Positions 1 through 8,884 are shown, counted from the first letter of the stretch. The stretch: 64,000 nt of DNA from Marisediminitalea lipolytica (GCF_001758465.1 NZ_MJIC01000020.1:43263-107262), one strand, 5' to 3'. Program-made: numbers and translations. Notes: a model not told the origin generated them from the sequence alone.

Positions 1-1233
1 GGTATACTGACTGCTGTCGAGCGGACGCGCCGGACGCGGCAGAAACGTTTGTTCGGCCAGATCGCGGCGGGCTTCTTCGCTCATACCTTCATATTCACCG
101 GTACCGTCGTACATGGTTTGCAGCAGCTGACGTTCCGCCACACTCAGCGGTAAGGTACGGCCATTGTTCTGAGTATCCACGTAGGCCAGTGAAGCGGCAA
201 CCGTACCAAAGTCCAGTTTGCCGTCGTAAGTTAATGACCACCACTGACGATCAAACTCCTGCTCTGCAGCATAACCGGCACGCGGATTTACCCGACCGCG
301 GCGGTCCTGCCACAAACTTTCAATGCTGTCGCGAGTCCCTAACGGATAGATAATTTCGCCGGTATCCAGGTTAAACTGTGGCGTGTTGTCGTATTGCTGG
401 TGAGAGTCATCAAAATCGAAGCCAATTTCGTGGCCTCTCGCTGGCGTATAGGTCAGGCTGAATCCATAATGTTTGCTATCGTTATCGACCGTGCGACCAC
501 CGCCACCAAAGCCAAGCGAGCGCATGTGCACAACGCCATTGGGATCGACTGCCGGTGCCAGTTGCGGCGTAGACGCCTGCTGCTCATAAACACTGCCGCG
601 AATACCCAGGCTAAGTAGGTTTTCAATCAGCGGGCCGGTGACTGAGAAATCGGTAGTGATGTCATCACCAAAGTCATTATCCGTTTGCAGGCTGCGACCA
701 AAGGTAATATTGCCGCCCCACTCACTGCGATGCTTTTTGGTGATTACGTTAATCACACCACCCAGCGCATCCGCACCGTATAGAGTAGACGCCGGTCCAC
801 GAATAACTTCGATTCTTTCAATGGTATCCAGCGGTGGCATATGATTGAATGCGTTGCCACCAAAGTTGTTAGGATAAATATCACCATGGTTGTTCTGACG
901 ACGCCCATCGATCAGTAGTAACGTGTACTCACCGGTAAGCCCACGCATACTAACGCTACCTTTGCCGGTTTTATCACGGCTCGTGCCGATATCAATACCT
1001 TCCTGAAACTGCACCGCATCAAGTAAAGAAGTAAATGAGCGGGTTTTAAGATCCTCTGCGGTGATCACAGAAATACTGGCAGGGGCTTCGGTAATTTTTT
1101 GTTCAAAACCGGTCGCTGATACCACTACGTGTTCAATATCTTCGCTATCTGGTACTGCAGTAGCCAGAGCGGCGGGCATCATTCCTAACTGGATGGCGAG
1201 TGCCAAACAAGAATATCCAAAACGAGATTTCAT
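1..1233 (-). CDS. TonB-dependent siderophore-type outer-membrane receptor (C-terminus beyond the window)
   Basis: The minus-strand frame opens at an ATG at 1233 with a signal peptide ending near ALATA, and stays open to the window edge, so only about 410 N-terminal residues are seen. The plug domain is clear: a TonB-box-like segment EHVVVSATG, then TEAPASISVITAEDL, MRGLTGEYTLLLIDGRR, and the plug hallmark IEVIRGPASTLYGADALGG followed by VINVITKK. The start of the barrel follows. Receptors of this kind bring ferric chelates across the outer membrane using TonB energy. A Fur-like box about 90 bp upstream suggests iron repression. The family is secure; the ligand is inferred to be a ferric siderophore only from the plug style and the Fur box. 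Confidence 0.9.
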   Translation of the reverse strand, partial: MKSRFGYSCLALAIQLGMMPAALATAVPDSEDIEHVVVSATGFEQKITEAPASISVITAEDLKTRSFTSLLDAVQFQEGIDIGTSRDKTGKGSVSMRGLTGEYTLLLIDGRRQNNHGDIYPNNFGGNAFNHMPPLDTIERIEVIRGPASTLYGADALGGVINVITKKHRSEWGGNITFGRSLQTDNDFGDDITTDFSVTGPLIENLLSLGIRGSVYEQQASTPQLAPAVDPNGVVHMRSLGFGGGGRTVDNDSKHYGFSLTYTPARGHEIGFDFDDSHQQYDNTPQFNLDTGEIIYPLGTRDSIESLWQDRRGRVNPRAGYAAEQEFDRQWWSLTYDGKLDFGTVAASLAYVDTQNNGRTLPLSVAERQLLQTMYDGTGEYEGMSEEARRDLAEQTFLPRPARPLDSSQYT

Positions 1234-1318
1234 GAGATTCCTATGTGTGTATGCGTTGTTCAGTGTGTGTTGTTATGGTGGCTTATACTAACCAACTAAA
1301 ACACAAAGTCAATGCAAA

Positions 1319-1333
1319 CGATAGTAATTCTCA
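1319..1333. promoter_or_regulatory. Fur-box-like site upstream of the TonB-dependent receptor
   Basis: The 15 bases CGATAGTAATTCTCA, read on the minus strand as TGAGAATTACTATCG, match the 7-1-7 Fur core TGATAATnATTATCA at all but three positions. It lies 86-100 bp upstream of the receptor ATG in an AT-rich stretch, where a Fur operator would be expected. The rest of the 241-bp gap to sodB shows nothing else I can name. Confidence 0.6.
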
Positions 1334-1474
1334 TTTAGATTGTTAAATAATTCGTATTTGGTTAATTTGGATCAAGGAAATCGGGCTTAGAGGAATAGTT
1401 TAAGGCAATGGGGAAAACGGTGATTAAATAGCAACTCAAGCAAGCCAAAGCTCACTCAAGCTGCTATTACAGAC

Positions 1475-2062
1475 TTATTCGCCAGTAAGATTGGTCAGCG
1501 CAAAATCCCAGTTAACCAGTTGCCAGAAGGCATCCAGATAAGCCGGTCTGGCATTTCGATGATCAATATAATAGGCGTGCTCCCAGACATCTACGGTAAG
1601 TAAAGGCTTCAGGCCTTCATGGGCAATCGGCGTGTTGGCATTAGCGGTATTCACAATTACCAGCTCGCCTGCGGCGTTAAGCGCCAGCCAGGTCCAGCCA
1701 GAACCAAAATTGTTAATAGCTTGCAGCGTAAAGGCGTCTTTGAATGCCTCTACTGATTCCCAGTTTTCTTCAATTACGGCTTTAATTTCTGCCGGCGGCT
1801 CGCCACCACCATTGGGCGTCAGGCAGTGCCAGAAAAACGTGTGATTCCACACCTGGGCAGCATTGTTAAATAACGGCCCTGAACTATTGGCAATAATGGT
1901 TTCAAGGTCAGCATCCGCAAACTCGGTGTCTGCAATCAGATCATTTAGTTTGTTCACATAGGTAGCGTGATGTTTACCGTAATGATACTCGAGGGTTTCC
2001 TGTGACATATGCGGTGCCAGTGCATCCATAGCATAAGGTAATTCAGGTAACGTAATTTTCAT
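1475..2062 (-). CDS. sodB: Iron superoxide dismutase
   Basis: A 195-residue Fe-type superoxide dismutase that converts superoxide to oxygen and hydrogen peroxide in the cytoplasm. The metal ligands are visible: His27 (in YHYGKHH), His74 (in WNHTFFW), Asp158 and His162 (in DVWEHAYYIDH). Gln70 in AAQVWNH is the placement typical of the Fe rather than the Mn enzyme. The ATG at 2062 is chosen because GAGGAG sits just upstream and the protein then begins MKITLPELPYA as in the family; the frame opens slightly further upstream. It starts 14 bp after the outer-membrane-factor stop, so it appears to be the last gene of the SoxR-controlled RND operon, an unusual and suggestive place for sodB. Confidence 0.95.
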   Translation of the reverse strand: MKITLPELPYAMDALAPHMSQETLEYHYGKHHATYVNKLNDLIADTEFADADLETIIANSSGPLFNNAAQVWNHTFFWHCLTPNGGGEPPAEIKAVIEENWESVEAFKDAFTLQAINNFGSGWTWLALNAAGELVIVNTANANTPIAHEGLKPLLTVDVWEHAYYIDHRNARPAYLDAFWQLVNWDFALTNLTGE

Positions 2063-2076
2063 GGTGATCTCCTCGC

Positions 2077-3522
2077 TCAACGTGAGCTTGTTAATGAGAG
2101 GGTTGATTCGTTTTGCGGCGTGTTGTCTTGTTCCCAGCCGCCGCCCAGCGCTTTAAACAAGGTCACGCGCTGTGCGGTAAGTTGTTGTAACGAGGCGGCA
2201 TGGCTGGCCCGGGCTGTGAGCCAGTCCTGCTGCGCGGTCAGTACATCAAGGTAAGAACTGGCCCCCGCCTGATAACGGGTCTGCGTCATATCAAATGCCC
2301 GTTCATAGGCCGCCATGGCGCTTTGCAAAGCGGCTTCGCGCTGTCGTTGCGCCACCACGTTTTGCAGCGCCTGTTCAACTTCGCTTAATGCATTGAGCAC
2401 CGCGCCTTCTAATTGCGCAAAGACCATTTCCTGCTGCGCTTCGGCCTGGCGAATGCGCGCTCTGGTTTGCTGCTGATTGGGGAAACGCCAGGAAATCAGC
2501 GGCCCCAGCGAAAAGGAAAAGGCGTCGCTGGTACTGATGGCTTCACTGTTAAAATAATTAAGCCCTGCACCCAGTGAAATTTGCGGATACATGTCAGCAA
2601 TAGCAATATCCATTCTGGCGGCTTCTGCTTTAAGCTGCATTTCGGCCTGCCGTAGGTCCGGGCGGCGGCGTAACATGCTCTGTGCATCGCCTACCGGTAA
2701 CACAGCACTCATTTGCGGCGGCGCTTCACACTCACTGGCGGCAGCCGGGATATTATCAGGCGTGCGGCCCATGAGCGCAGCGAGCTGGATTAGCGCATTG
2801 CGGTGCTGCGCGGTAAGCAACGGAATATCAGCCCGGGCGCTGGCAACCACGCCTTTAGCCCGTTCAATATCTGCCTGCACGGCGCTGCCGGCCTGTTCCA
2901 TGGCGGCAACCAGCCACAATTGCTCCTGACTGGCTGCCAGTGACTGCTCTGCTACCGTCAGCGAAAAGGCATAAGAGCAGGCATTTAAATAAGCCCGGGT
3001 GGTTTCTGCTGCAACGGTAATACGCACACTGTCGCGCGCCGCCTGCACGGTGGCCACATCGGCATTAGCGGCATTGATAGCAGCGCTGACCCGACCAAAT
3101 AAGTCCGCCTCCCACGACACCGAGAATGTGCCGTACTGGGTCAGTTGGGTGTCACCAATACTCATGCCGGTGGCCGGAATGCCATCGCCATAAGACACTC
3201 CGCCGTTGATATCCGTACCCGGTAACCGTCTGGCGTCGACTTCCTGTAACACGCTACGCGAGCGTTTCAGGTTAGCCTCGGCAGCACTTAAATCTTTGTT
3301 TGCTTGTAATGCTTCGCTCACTATCTGATTAAGCGCAGCATCGTTATACAGCTGCCACCAGTTACCCTGCGGCGCTGTATTGGTATCAAAATAGGCCTCC
3401 TCGGCGGATAACGCGGGAATGGCAGCGAATGCCTTTTCCCCATCCTGCCGGGTTACGTCCACGGCGCATCCGCTCAGCTGAACCAGCAGGCCGGCTATAA
3501 CAATCTGACTTAACTTAAACAT
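2077..3522 (-). CDS. RND efflux outer-membrane factor lipoprotein (OprM/NodT type)
   Basis: The 481-residue product forms the outer-membrane channel of a tripartite RND pump. The N-terminus MFKLSQIVIAGLLVQLSGCAVD is a lipoprotein signal with lipobox LSGC. The body shows the two OEP repeats typical of NodT/OprM proteins, including WWQLYNDAALNQIVSEAL near residue 60, ANKDLSAAEANLKRS, and in the second half RRRPDLRQAEMQLKAEAARM and RYQAGASSYLDVLTAQQ. Its start overlaps the RND transporter's end by 8 bp, indicating translational coupling. The nearest functional type by operon layout is OpmD/OprM; substrate cannot be read from sequence. Confidence 0.92.
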   Translation of the reverse strand: MFKLSQIVIAGLLVQLSGCAVDVTRQDGEKAFAAIPALSAEEAYFDTNTAPQGNWWQLYNDAALNQIVSEALQANKDLSAAEANLKRSRSVLQEVDARRLPGTDINGGVSYGDGIPATGMSIGDTQLTQYGTFSVSWEADLFGRVSAAINAANADVATVQAARDSVRITVAAETTRAYLNACSYAFSLTVAEQSLAASQEQLWLVAAMEQAGSAVQADIERAKGVVASARADIPLLTAQHRNALIQLAALMGRTPDNIPAAASECEAPPQMSAVLPVGDAQSMLRRRPDLRQAEMQLKAEAARMDIAIADMYPQISLGAGLNYFNSEAISTSDAFSFSLGPLISWRFPNQQQTRARIRQAEAQQEMVFAQLEGAVLNALSEVEQALQNVVAQRQREAALQSAMAAYERAFDMTQTRYQAGASSYLDVLTAQQDWLTARASHAASLQQLTAQRVTLFKALGGGWEQDNTPQNESTLSLTSSR

Positions 3523-6500
3523 TGTGCGCTGCCTCCGTAACCGCTACTTCATCCTGGGTAGTGTTATGCTGACGGTGATCGCCAGCCAGCAACACATATA
3601 AGGTTGGTAGTACAAACAAGGTAAAGAACGTGCCCACCAGCATGCCCATTACCACTACAATACCCAGAGCGAAGCGGCTGGACGCCCCTGCGCCAACGGC
3701 AAATAGCAGTGGAATAAGCCCGGCCACCATGGCCGCGGTCGTCATTAATACCGGGCGCATTCTCACCGCGGCAGAACGGCGGATTGCCTCCAGCTTGCTT
3801 AGCCCTTCGTCACGCTGAATATCATTGGCAAAGGAGACCATCAGAATACCGTGCTTGGAGATCAGGCCAATCAGAGTCACCAGGCCAATCTGAGTGTAGA
3901 TATTTAACGTGGTGTAGCCCAGATACAGCGGCACCAGCGCACCACACACCGCCAGTGGCACAGTGATCAGAATCACCAGTGGGTCGCGGAAGCTCTCAAA
4001 CTGCGCGGCCAGCACCAGAAAGATAACGATCATGGCAAAAGCAAATGAGGTAGTCAGTCGGTTGCCCTCTTTAACAAACTGACGGCTGTTAGACAGCCAA
4101 TCCACCGACATGTTGTCTGGTAATGGCTGAGACTGCATAAAGTCGACCGCCTGCCCCATGGTGACACCCGGCAGCAACACACCTGAGATCGTAGCCGAGT
4201 TCATCTGATTAAACTGGGGTAACAGGTTAGCTTGCTGACGTTTTTGTACGTTCACTACGGTTGCCAGTGACACCAGCTCACCACCGGCCGTACGGACATA
4301 ATAACCGGTCAGATCTGACTCGGTCAGGCGCTGGCCATCATTGGCCTGGGTTATAACGTCATAGGAGCGATCAAACCAGTTAAACCGGCTAATGTAGTTT
4401 TCGCCCACCAGCACGGCCAGCGTATCGGCAATAGCGCCCATGCTAACGCCCAGCTCACCGGCTTTTTCGCGGTCGACTGTCAGGTGTACTTCCGGGCTGT
4501 CAAAAGCTAGGTCGCTGTCGACAAAGGCGAACAAACCACTGCCCCAGGCTGCGCCTTTAAGCTGTTGTAAGGTACCGAATATCGCATCGAAGGACTCCGG
4601 CGACCGGATCACCATCTGAAACGGTAATCCGCCGGAGCTGGCCGGTAACGGACTATCCTGAAATACGGTGGAATAGACCCCGGTGATCCCGGCTGTTTTT
4701 GCCATCAGCTCGCCCTGAATGTCGTTTACGCTGCGATCGCGCTCCTGCCATTCGGTGAGGATCATGCCGCCAAAACCAACGTTTGCGGTGTTCTCCAGAC
4801 CAACGGTAAAAAAGCTACCGGCAAATTCAGGAATGGTCTGAAACAGCGCGTCGACCTGTTCTGAATAACGCTTGGTGTAATCGACACTGGCGTATTGTGG
4901 CGCTTTGGTTTGCACAAACACATAGCCCATGTCTTCCTGCGGCGCTAACTCACGCTGCGCACTAGTGAAGAACACCACAATGGTCCCCAGAATAGCCACA
5001 CCCACCATTAATACCGCGCCCCGCGCGGCCAGGGTTTTATCCAGCATGGCACTGTAGCGCCGGGTAAAACCGGTCATCACCGCTTCTACGGCTTTCGCCA
5101 GCTTAGACTCACCCTGCTTTTCATCCAGTAAGCGGCTGCTCATCATGGGCGACAGGGTTAATGCCACAATACCCGATACGATCACCGAACCGGCCAGCGT
5201 AAAGGCAAATTCCTTGAACAGTGCGCCGGTTAATCCGCCCATCAAGCCAATCGGCGTGTACACCGCGGCCAGGGTAATGGTCATGGCAATTACCGGCCCG
5301 ATAATTTCACGGGTACCAAGCAGCGCGGCTTTAATCGGATGCAGGCCTTCTTCGATGTGGCGGTGAATGTTTTCCACCACGACAATGGCATCGTCTACCA
5401 CCAGCCCAATGGCCAGCACCATGGCCAGCAACGTCAGCAGGTTCAGTGAAAATCCCGCTGCCATCATCAGCGCCGCGGTACCCAGTAACGACAGTGGAAT
5501 AGTTACCACCGGGATGATTACGGCACGAAACGAACCTAAGAATAAAAAGATCACTGCAACTACAATCAGTACGGCTTCAAGCAGGGTGGCTTTCACTTCC
5601 TCAATGGAAGCCTCAACAAAATGAGCCACATCAAAACGGTTGATTACCGTTAAACCGGGTGGCGCAATGTCCTGAATATCTTCCAGCAGTCCTTTTACAT
5701 CAGCCACAATATTGAGTGGATTACCATCTGGCGTAGGTGTAATAGAGATGAACACCGCTGGCTGGCCCGACGCCATCGCCGCCGAATCATAATTCTGCCC
5801 GCCCAGTTCCACCGTTGCGATGTCTTTAAGTTTTACGCCGCCACGGGAACTCTCCTTAATCACAATATTACGAAAGGCATCCACATCGCGCAGATCGGTA
5901 TTCGCGGTAATGTTGATTGCCGTACCACCGCCTTTGAGCTGGCCCGGTGCTGCCTGCACGTTATTTTGCTGTAAGCGGGCTGTAATATCCGACGCGGTTA
6001 AATTGCGGGCCGCCATTTTTAGCGGGTCAAGCCAGATCCGCATGGCCAGCGGCGCACCACCAGCGATATCTGCCGAGGCAACGCCCTCAACAGAGGTCAT
6101 CAGAGGCTGGGCAACGCGTGTGGCAAAATCAACAATTTGTGATGGCGCCAGGGTGTCACTGACAAATGCCACATACTGGATAGCCGAAGCACCGTCGGTA
6201 ATCTTATTGATTACCGGGTCGGTTACCCCTTCCGGCAATTTATATTTTACCGTTTGTACCTTGGCTAAAATCTCGGTCATGGCTTTATCGGCATCGGCAT
6301 TTAACACCAGTTTCGCCGCCACCATACTGTGCCCCTGGGTGGACGTAGACTTGAGGTACTCAATGCCACTGGCAGTGGCAATAGCCTGCGCAATGGGTGT
6401 GGTAACAAAGCCTTGCATCATATCCTGGGTTGCCCCCGGTAACGACGTAGACACCGTAATGGTGGCGCTTTGCATTTGTGGATACTGGCGAATTTGCAGA

Positions 6501-6592
6501 TTGTAGGTGGCACTGATGCCTATCAGCAAAATCAGCAGACTCACCACAATGGCCAGGGTTGGCCGCTTTATAAAAATGTCGGTGAATGCCAT
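3515..6592 (-). CDS. RND family efflux transporter, MexI/VexH-like
   Basis: A 1025-residue inner-membrane proton/drug antiporter of the HAE-RND family. It begins MAFTDIFIKRPTLAIVVSLL, the family's first membrane helix, and has two large periplasmic loops and the usual 12 helices. The proton-relay pair of aspartates is present in GLVVDDAIVVVENIHR (about residue 405). The motifs STSLPGATQDMMQ and FVTTPIAQAI are standard. The opening and the partner genes resemble the MexGHI-OpmD class that responds to redox-active compounds, which fits control by SoxR. Its ATG overlaps the stop of the membrane fusion gene by one base. Family assignment is secure; MexI-likeness is judgement by eye. Confidence 0.95.
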   Translation of the reverse strand: MAFTDIFIKRPTLAIVVSLLILLIGISATYNLQIRQYPQMQSATITVSTSLPGATQDMMQGFVTTPIAQAIATASGIEYLKSTSTQGHSMVAAKLVLNADADKAMTEILAKVQTVKYKLPEGVTDPVINKITDGASAIQYVAFVSDTLAPSQIVDFATRVAQPLMTSVEGVASADIAGGAPLAMRIWLDPLKMAARNLTASDITARLQQNNVQAAPGQLKGGGTAINITANTDLRDVDAFRNIVIKESSRGGVKLKDIATVELGGQNYDSAAMASGQPAVFISITPTPDGNPLNIVADVKGLLEDIQDIAPPGLTVINRFDVAHFVEASIEEVKATLLEAVLIVVAVIFLFLGSFRAVIIPVVTIPLSLLGTAALMMAAGFSLNLLTLLAMVLAIGLVVDDAIVVVENIHRHIEEGLHPIKAALLGTREIIGPVIAMTITLAAVYTPIGLMGGLTGALFKEFAFTLAGSVIVSGIVALTLSPMMSSRLLDEKQGESKLAKAVEAVMTGFTRRYSAMLDKTLAARGAVLMVGVAILGTIVVFFTSAQRELAPQEDMGYVFVQTKAPQYASVDYTKRYSEQVDALFQTIPEFAGSFFTVGLENTANVGFGGMILTEWQERDRSVNDIQGELMAKTAGITGVYSTVFQDSPLPASSGGLPFQMVIRSPESFDAIFGTLQQLKGAAWGSGLFAFVDSDLAFDSPEVHLTVDREKAGELGVSMGAIADTLAVLVGENYISRFNWFDRSYDVITQANDGQRLTESDLTGYYVRTAGGELVSLATVVNVQKRQQANLLPQFNQMNSATISGVLLPGVTMGQAVDFMQSQPLPDNMSVDWLSNSRQFVKEGNRLTTSFAFAMIVIFLVLAAQFESFRDPLVILITVPLAVCGALVPLYLGYTTLNIYTQIGLVTLIGLISKHGILMVSFANDIQRDEGLSKLEAIRRSAAVRMRPVLMTTAAMVAGLIPLLFAVGAGASSRFALGIVVVMGMLVGTFFTLFVLPTLYVLLAGDHRQHNTTQDEVAVTEAAHNV

Positions 6593-7707
6593 TACATTGC
6601 CCCCGTACTATCGGCACTGACACTCAGTGCAGCACCGGGCTGAATACGGTTCTGACCAGCCGTAACAACCACGTCGCCGCTGTGTAAACCGCTAACCACT
6701 TCTATCTGATTACCAAGCCGTTTACCCAGCGTCACGCCAACAAATTCGGCCTGCCCTTCTTTCGTTGGGTTATCTCCACGTACCAAGACTACGCTGCTAC
6801 CCTGAGCGGATGTCAGCACTGCGGTGACCGGAATTAACAAGGCCTGTGAAGACTCAGCCACGGTTACCGATACATTTACATACATTGAAGGACGTAACAG
6901 TGCATCGGGGTTATCCAGTTTGGCCTGCACAATCACGTTGCGGGTAGCCGCGTCGATTTGTGGCTCGATGGTTTCGATGACGGCGTTGAAGGTCTTTTGC
7001 GGATAGGCATCGGTGGTCACGGAAACGGGCGCGCCCACTTTCAGTTTAGCCAGCTGTTGTTGCGGCACGGCAAAGTCAACATAGAGCTGATTCAGGTTGG
7101 TTAAGGTCACCACGTTATCGCCGGGATTAAGGTATTCCCCTTCGTTGATTTGACGAATACCCAGACGACCTGAGAAGGGCGCAATGATTTTCTTCAATTG
7201 CAGCTGCGCCTGAGCTTGCTCTACGGCAGCATCGGCGCGGTCGCTCTCGGCTTCCCGCTGAGTCAGCAACTCTTTTGATTCGGCTCCCAAGGGCGCTAAT
7301 TTTTGCGTACGAGCCAATTGTGCATCCGCCAGCTTTTTATCGGCTTTTGCCGCATTTAAATTGGCCAGCTCGGTTTGCTGATAAAGCTGTACCAGTAATT
7401 TACCGGCGCTGACGTTATCCCCCGAGGCAAAATTGATTGAGGTAACCCGCCCGGCGACCTCCGGTGCCAGCACCACTTCCTGTACTGCACTTAAGGTCCC
7501 CATGGCCGATTGGGTTTCGGCCAGCGTTTGCGCGGTAACTGCCAGGGCGGTTACCGGCACCGCATGCTGTGGCCAGCCCTGAGCCTGAGCGACAGTCTGG
7601 CTACGCCAGAAAAACAAGCCGCCCAGTATAACTGCCAGCGCGGCCAGGGTAATCAGGTAAGAACCGACCTTTACTGCACCGGCTTGTTTTGTGGTGAATG
7701 GATTCAT
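6592..7707 (-). CDS. RND efflux periplasmic membrane fusion protein
   Basis: A 371-residue HlyD/AcrA-type adaptor linking the inner-membrane RND pump to the outer-membrane channel. An N-terminal anchor helix (about residues 16-33) is followed by the half-lipoyl motif VVLAPEVAGRVTSINFASGD, an alpha-helical hairpin rich in Ala/Gln (about 115-175), the second lipoyl half KKIIAPFSGRLGIRQINEGE, and the beta-barrel domain. The start codon overlaps the stop of a 36-codon upstream ORF (ATGA), and the stop overlaps the RND start (TAATG). This arrangement implies one coupled transcript from the SoxR-box promoter. Confidence 0.94.
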   Translation of the reverse strand: MNPFTTKQAGAVKVGSYLITLAALAVILGGLFFWRSQTVAQAQGWPQHAVPVTALAVTAQTLAETQSAMGTLSAVQEVVLAPEVAGRVTSINFASGDNVSAGKLLVQLYQQTELANLNAAKADKKLADAQLARTQKLAPLGAESKELLTQREAESDRADAAVEQAQAQLQLKKIIAPFSGRLGIRQINEGEYLNPGDNVVTLTNLNQLYVDFAVPQQQLAKLKVGAPVSVTTDAYPQKTFNAVIETIEPQIDAATRNVIVQAKLDNPDALLRPSMYVNVSVTVAESSQALLIPVTAVLTSAQGSSVVLVRGDNPTKEGQAEFVGVTLGKRLGNQIEVVSGLHSGDVVVTAGQNRIQPGAALSVSADSTGAM

Positions 7708-7814
7708 CGCGCACCTCCCTGCTGAGCAAAGGCACGCTGAATGGGGAATTCTGACTCCCAGACGAGTGCACCCATAGTGCGACTCAACATCATCTGACGG
7801 AAAGTGTGGTTCAT
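7704..7814 (-). CDS. Possible small leader protein of the RND operon (36 residues)
   Basis: The first ATG downstream of the SoxR-type promoter opens a 36-codon frame preceded by CAGGAG at good spacing. Its TGA overlaps the ATG of the membrane fusion gene (ATGA), the layout of translationally coupled operon genes. The peptide begins MNHTFRQMMLSRTMGAL and ends FAQQGGAR. It has no strong transmembrane helix; its middle is mildly hydrophobic. I do not recognise a family. It may be a true small protein or a leader that couples translation; coding is supported only by the ribosome site, the overlap and its first place in the operon. Confidence 0.5.
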   Translation of the reverse strand: MNHTFRQMMLSRTMGALVWESEFPIQRAFAQQGGAR

Positions 7815-7871
7815 GTCGGCTCCTGAATTACAGTGACTAAATACTTTGCTTGTGACAACAAGCCGACACGA

Positions 7872-7902
7872 ATACTAAAACCTCATGTATACTTGAGGTC
7901 AA
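7872..7902 (-). promoter_or_regulatory. SoxR-controlled promoter and SoxR box
   Basis: CCTCATGTATACTTGAGG at 7881-7898 is an 18-bp near-palindrome (one mismatched pair) that closely matches the soxS operator CCTCAAGTTAACTTGAGG. On the minus strand it is embedded between a -35 TTGACC (7897-7902) and a -10 TAGTAT (7872-7877) with a 19-bp spacer. This over-long spacer is the hallmark of promoters activated by MerR-family DNA distortion. The promoter fires toward the small ORF, RND genes and sodB; the site sits 33 bp upstream of soxR and could also affect it. Confidence 0.9.
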
Positions 7903-7931
7903 TAGCTTATTTTTATCTTCCGGAGATTTTT

Positions 7932-8375
7932 ATGGATAGTACGCTGAGTGTGGGAGAAGTTGCCAAACGCAGTGGCATCGCCGTATCAACCTTGCACTAT
8001 TACGAGGAAAAAGGGCTCATTAAAAGTATGCGAACCAGCGGTAATCAGCGCCGCTACCACCGCAGTATACTGCGCCGGGTGGCCATTATTCGCATCGCCA
8101 AACAGGCTGGCATTTCACTGCAACTTATCAAAGCGCATCTGGAAAAATTCCCTACCAAAGAGGTGTCGCCGGCCGACTGGCAACAAATGAGTTCAGACTG
8201 GCGGGCCATGCTTGATGAGCGCATTACCAACCTGACCCAACTGCGGGATAAGCTGGATAGCTGTATTGGCTGTGGCTGCTTGTCTTTGCGGGATTGCCCG
8301 CTGCGAAACCCCGACGATAAGCTGGGCGAAACCGGTGCCGGTGCCCGTATTCTGGAACTGGAGAAAAAGCTTTAG
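7932..8375 (+). CDS. soxR: Redox-sensing MerR-family regulator SoxR
   Basis: A 147-residue regulator whose oxidised [2Fe-2S] cluster activates transcription. The N-terminal MerR helix-turn-helix is clear (LSVGEVAKRSGIAVSTLHYY, EEKGLI, GNQRRYHRSILRRVAII), followed by the dimerisation helix. The cluster ligands lie at about residues 111-122 in CIGCGCLSLRDC, the Cx2CxCx5C signature that defines SoxR. The ATG at 7932 has GGAG upstream and gives the normal length; the frame opens earlier without a better start. It diverges from the RND-sodB operon and its box lies in that promoter, so it is very probably the direct activator. Confidence 0.96.
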   Translation: MDSTLSVGEVAKRSGIAVSTLHYYEEKGLIKSMRTSGNQRRYHRSILRRVAIIRIAKQAGISLQLIKAHLEKFPTKEVSPADWQQMSSDWRAMLDERITNLTQLRDKLDSCIGCGCLSLRDCPLRNPDDKLGETGAGARILELEKKL

Positions 8376-8403
8376 GCTGGCGGGTTAACGGCGGCGTTGG
8401 TAT

Positions 8404-8778
8404 TCAGGCCAAATCCGCTAAGCCAAGTTCGGCCCTTTTACGCTTACTCAAGCCCAGGGCAACAATTCGATAGGACTCGCTGAGATAGTATTTTAGGTCG
8501 TCATCGAGATGGCCGGCAGTATCCACCTGCTGGATCCACTTCATGCCGCGACTGGCCAGATAAGGCGCCGGAATATAGCCGTCGGCCTGGCACAAAAACT
8601 CAAAATTAAGCGGTGAGGTTTTAAAGGTGTAAGCAGGTGTGCCCTGCTTACTGGTACTGCCCAGCGCAAACACTTTGCCGCCCACTTTCCACACTTCAGA
8701 ATTGCCCCACTGGACAACGTGACTGGTGGCTTTAAAGCTGCGGCAAAAGGCATTAAATGAAGTGTGATCCACAACCAA
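8404..8778 (-). CDS. MmcQ/YjbR family protein
   Basis: The 124-residue protein has the compact YjbR/MmcQ fold: an N-terminal helix with FNAFCRSFKATSHVVQWG, a strand pair around VWKVGGKVFALGS, FKTSPLNFEFLC, and the later block PAPYLASRGMKWIQQV, with a C-terminal helical segment around YYLSESYRIVALGLSK. These small DNA-binding-like (CyaY-fold) proteins are widespread and mostly uncharacterised. It stands alone, convergent with soxR, and no operon partner is evident. Function is unknown. Confidence 0.85.
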   Translation of the reverse strand: MVVDHTSFNAFCRSFKATSHVVQWGNSEVWKVGGKVFALGSTSKQGTPAYTFKTSPLNFEFLCQADGYIPAPYLASRGMKWIQQVDTAGHLDDDLKYYLSESYRIVALGLSKRKRAELGLADLA

Positions 8779-8855
8779 TCCTGATAGTTAACTGGCAAAC
8801 CTGAATTGTTCAGTTTAAGTTATCTTGCAGGGATTCTGAAATAGCTTTTCGGCAA

Positions 8856-8884
8856 ACAAAAAGGGCCTGCCACACGGCAAGCCC
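8856..8884 (-). terminator. Rho-independent terminator after the FAD monooxygenase
   Basis: On the minus strand GGGCTTGCC, loop GTGT, GGCAGGCCC is followed by TTTTTG. The stem lies 28 bp past the stop of the monooxygenase gene. Confidence 0.8.

Noticed and set aside
394..1291. Plus-strand open frames opposite the truncated receptor
   Set aside because: They are shadows of the minus-strand receptor frame, which has signal peptide and plug motifs; the plus frames show no family features.
5820..6506. A 228-codon plus-strand frame
   Set aside because: Lies entirely antisense to the RND transporter, whose frame is unambiguous; long antisense frames are common in GC-moderate genes.
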